A stretch of 64,000 nucleotides of DNA from Hermatobates lingyangjiaoensis (Eukaryota; Arthropoda; Insecta; Hemiptera; Hermatobatidae). Location of the stretch: positions 7,344,501 through 7,408,500 of the forward strand of contig JAPFBL010000006.1 of NCBI GenBank assembly GCA_026182355.1. The letters run 5' to 3'. The letters are not shown here. Below: more notes on the stretch, generated by a model. That model was not told the DNA's origin and made no database searches. It was given only the letters and a program-made list of their open reading frames with translations. Position 1 is the first letter of the stretch.

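Overview
The window is eukaryotic nuclear DNA: visibly AT-rich, full of (AT)n microsatellites and decayed transposons, and carrying one large intron-rich gene read on the + strand. The protein assembled from 33 exons is the metazoan Ski2-like double helicase ASCC3 (activating signal cointegrator 1 complex subunit 3, counterpart of yeast Slh1/Rqt2). All 32 splice junctions are GT-AG and keep one reading frame from the ATG at 493 to the window edge, giving about 1868 codons. The family is usually about 2200 residues, so the last ~330 residues (rest of the second Sec63 module and the C-terminus) lie beyond position 64000.

The intron-rich structure, together with Penelope-like (PLE), BEL/Pao, hAT, Tigger and mariner remains and a tRNA-derived SINE, fits an invertebrate animal. 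A chelicerate such as a horseshoe crab is my guess from the AT-rich long introns and PLE load; this is inference only.

Layout of the gene: 1-492 upstream/5'UTR; exons 1-9 (493-16260) N-terminal ASCC2-binding region; exons 10-16 (18142-33543) first helicase cassette; exons 17-24 (35568-50444) winged helix and first Sec63 module; exons 25-30 (52625-58777) second helicase cassette; exons 31-33 (59030-64000) second winged helix and start of the second Sec63 module. No other functional host gene is visible.

Mobile DNA sits only in introns. Intron 7 holds a PLE with an inverted partial copy plus a BEL/Pao fragment. Intron 10 holds a foldback and a PLE with an open RT/GIY-YIG frame. Intron 14 holds a Tigger relic and a complete non-autonomous hAT. 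Intron 15 holds a 56-bp minisatellite and a foldback. Intron 19 holds an hAT transposase relic. Intron 20 holds a PLE relic split by an hAT MITE. Intron 21 holds a third PLE. Intron 23 holds a mariner relic. Intron 31 stacks several foldbacks and a SINE.

The most unusual signal is a set of foldback elements, several of which look like PLE ends joined to an inverted copy of themselves. Many carry a CTGANGA / hairpin / GAAA module resembling a hammerhead ribozyme core. No previously undescribed host system is evident.
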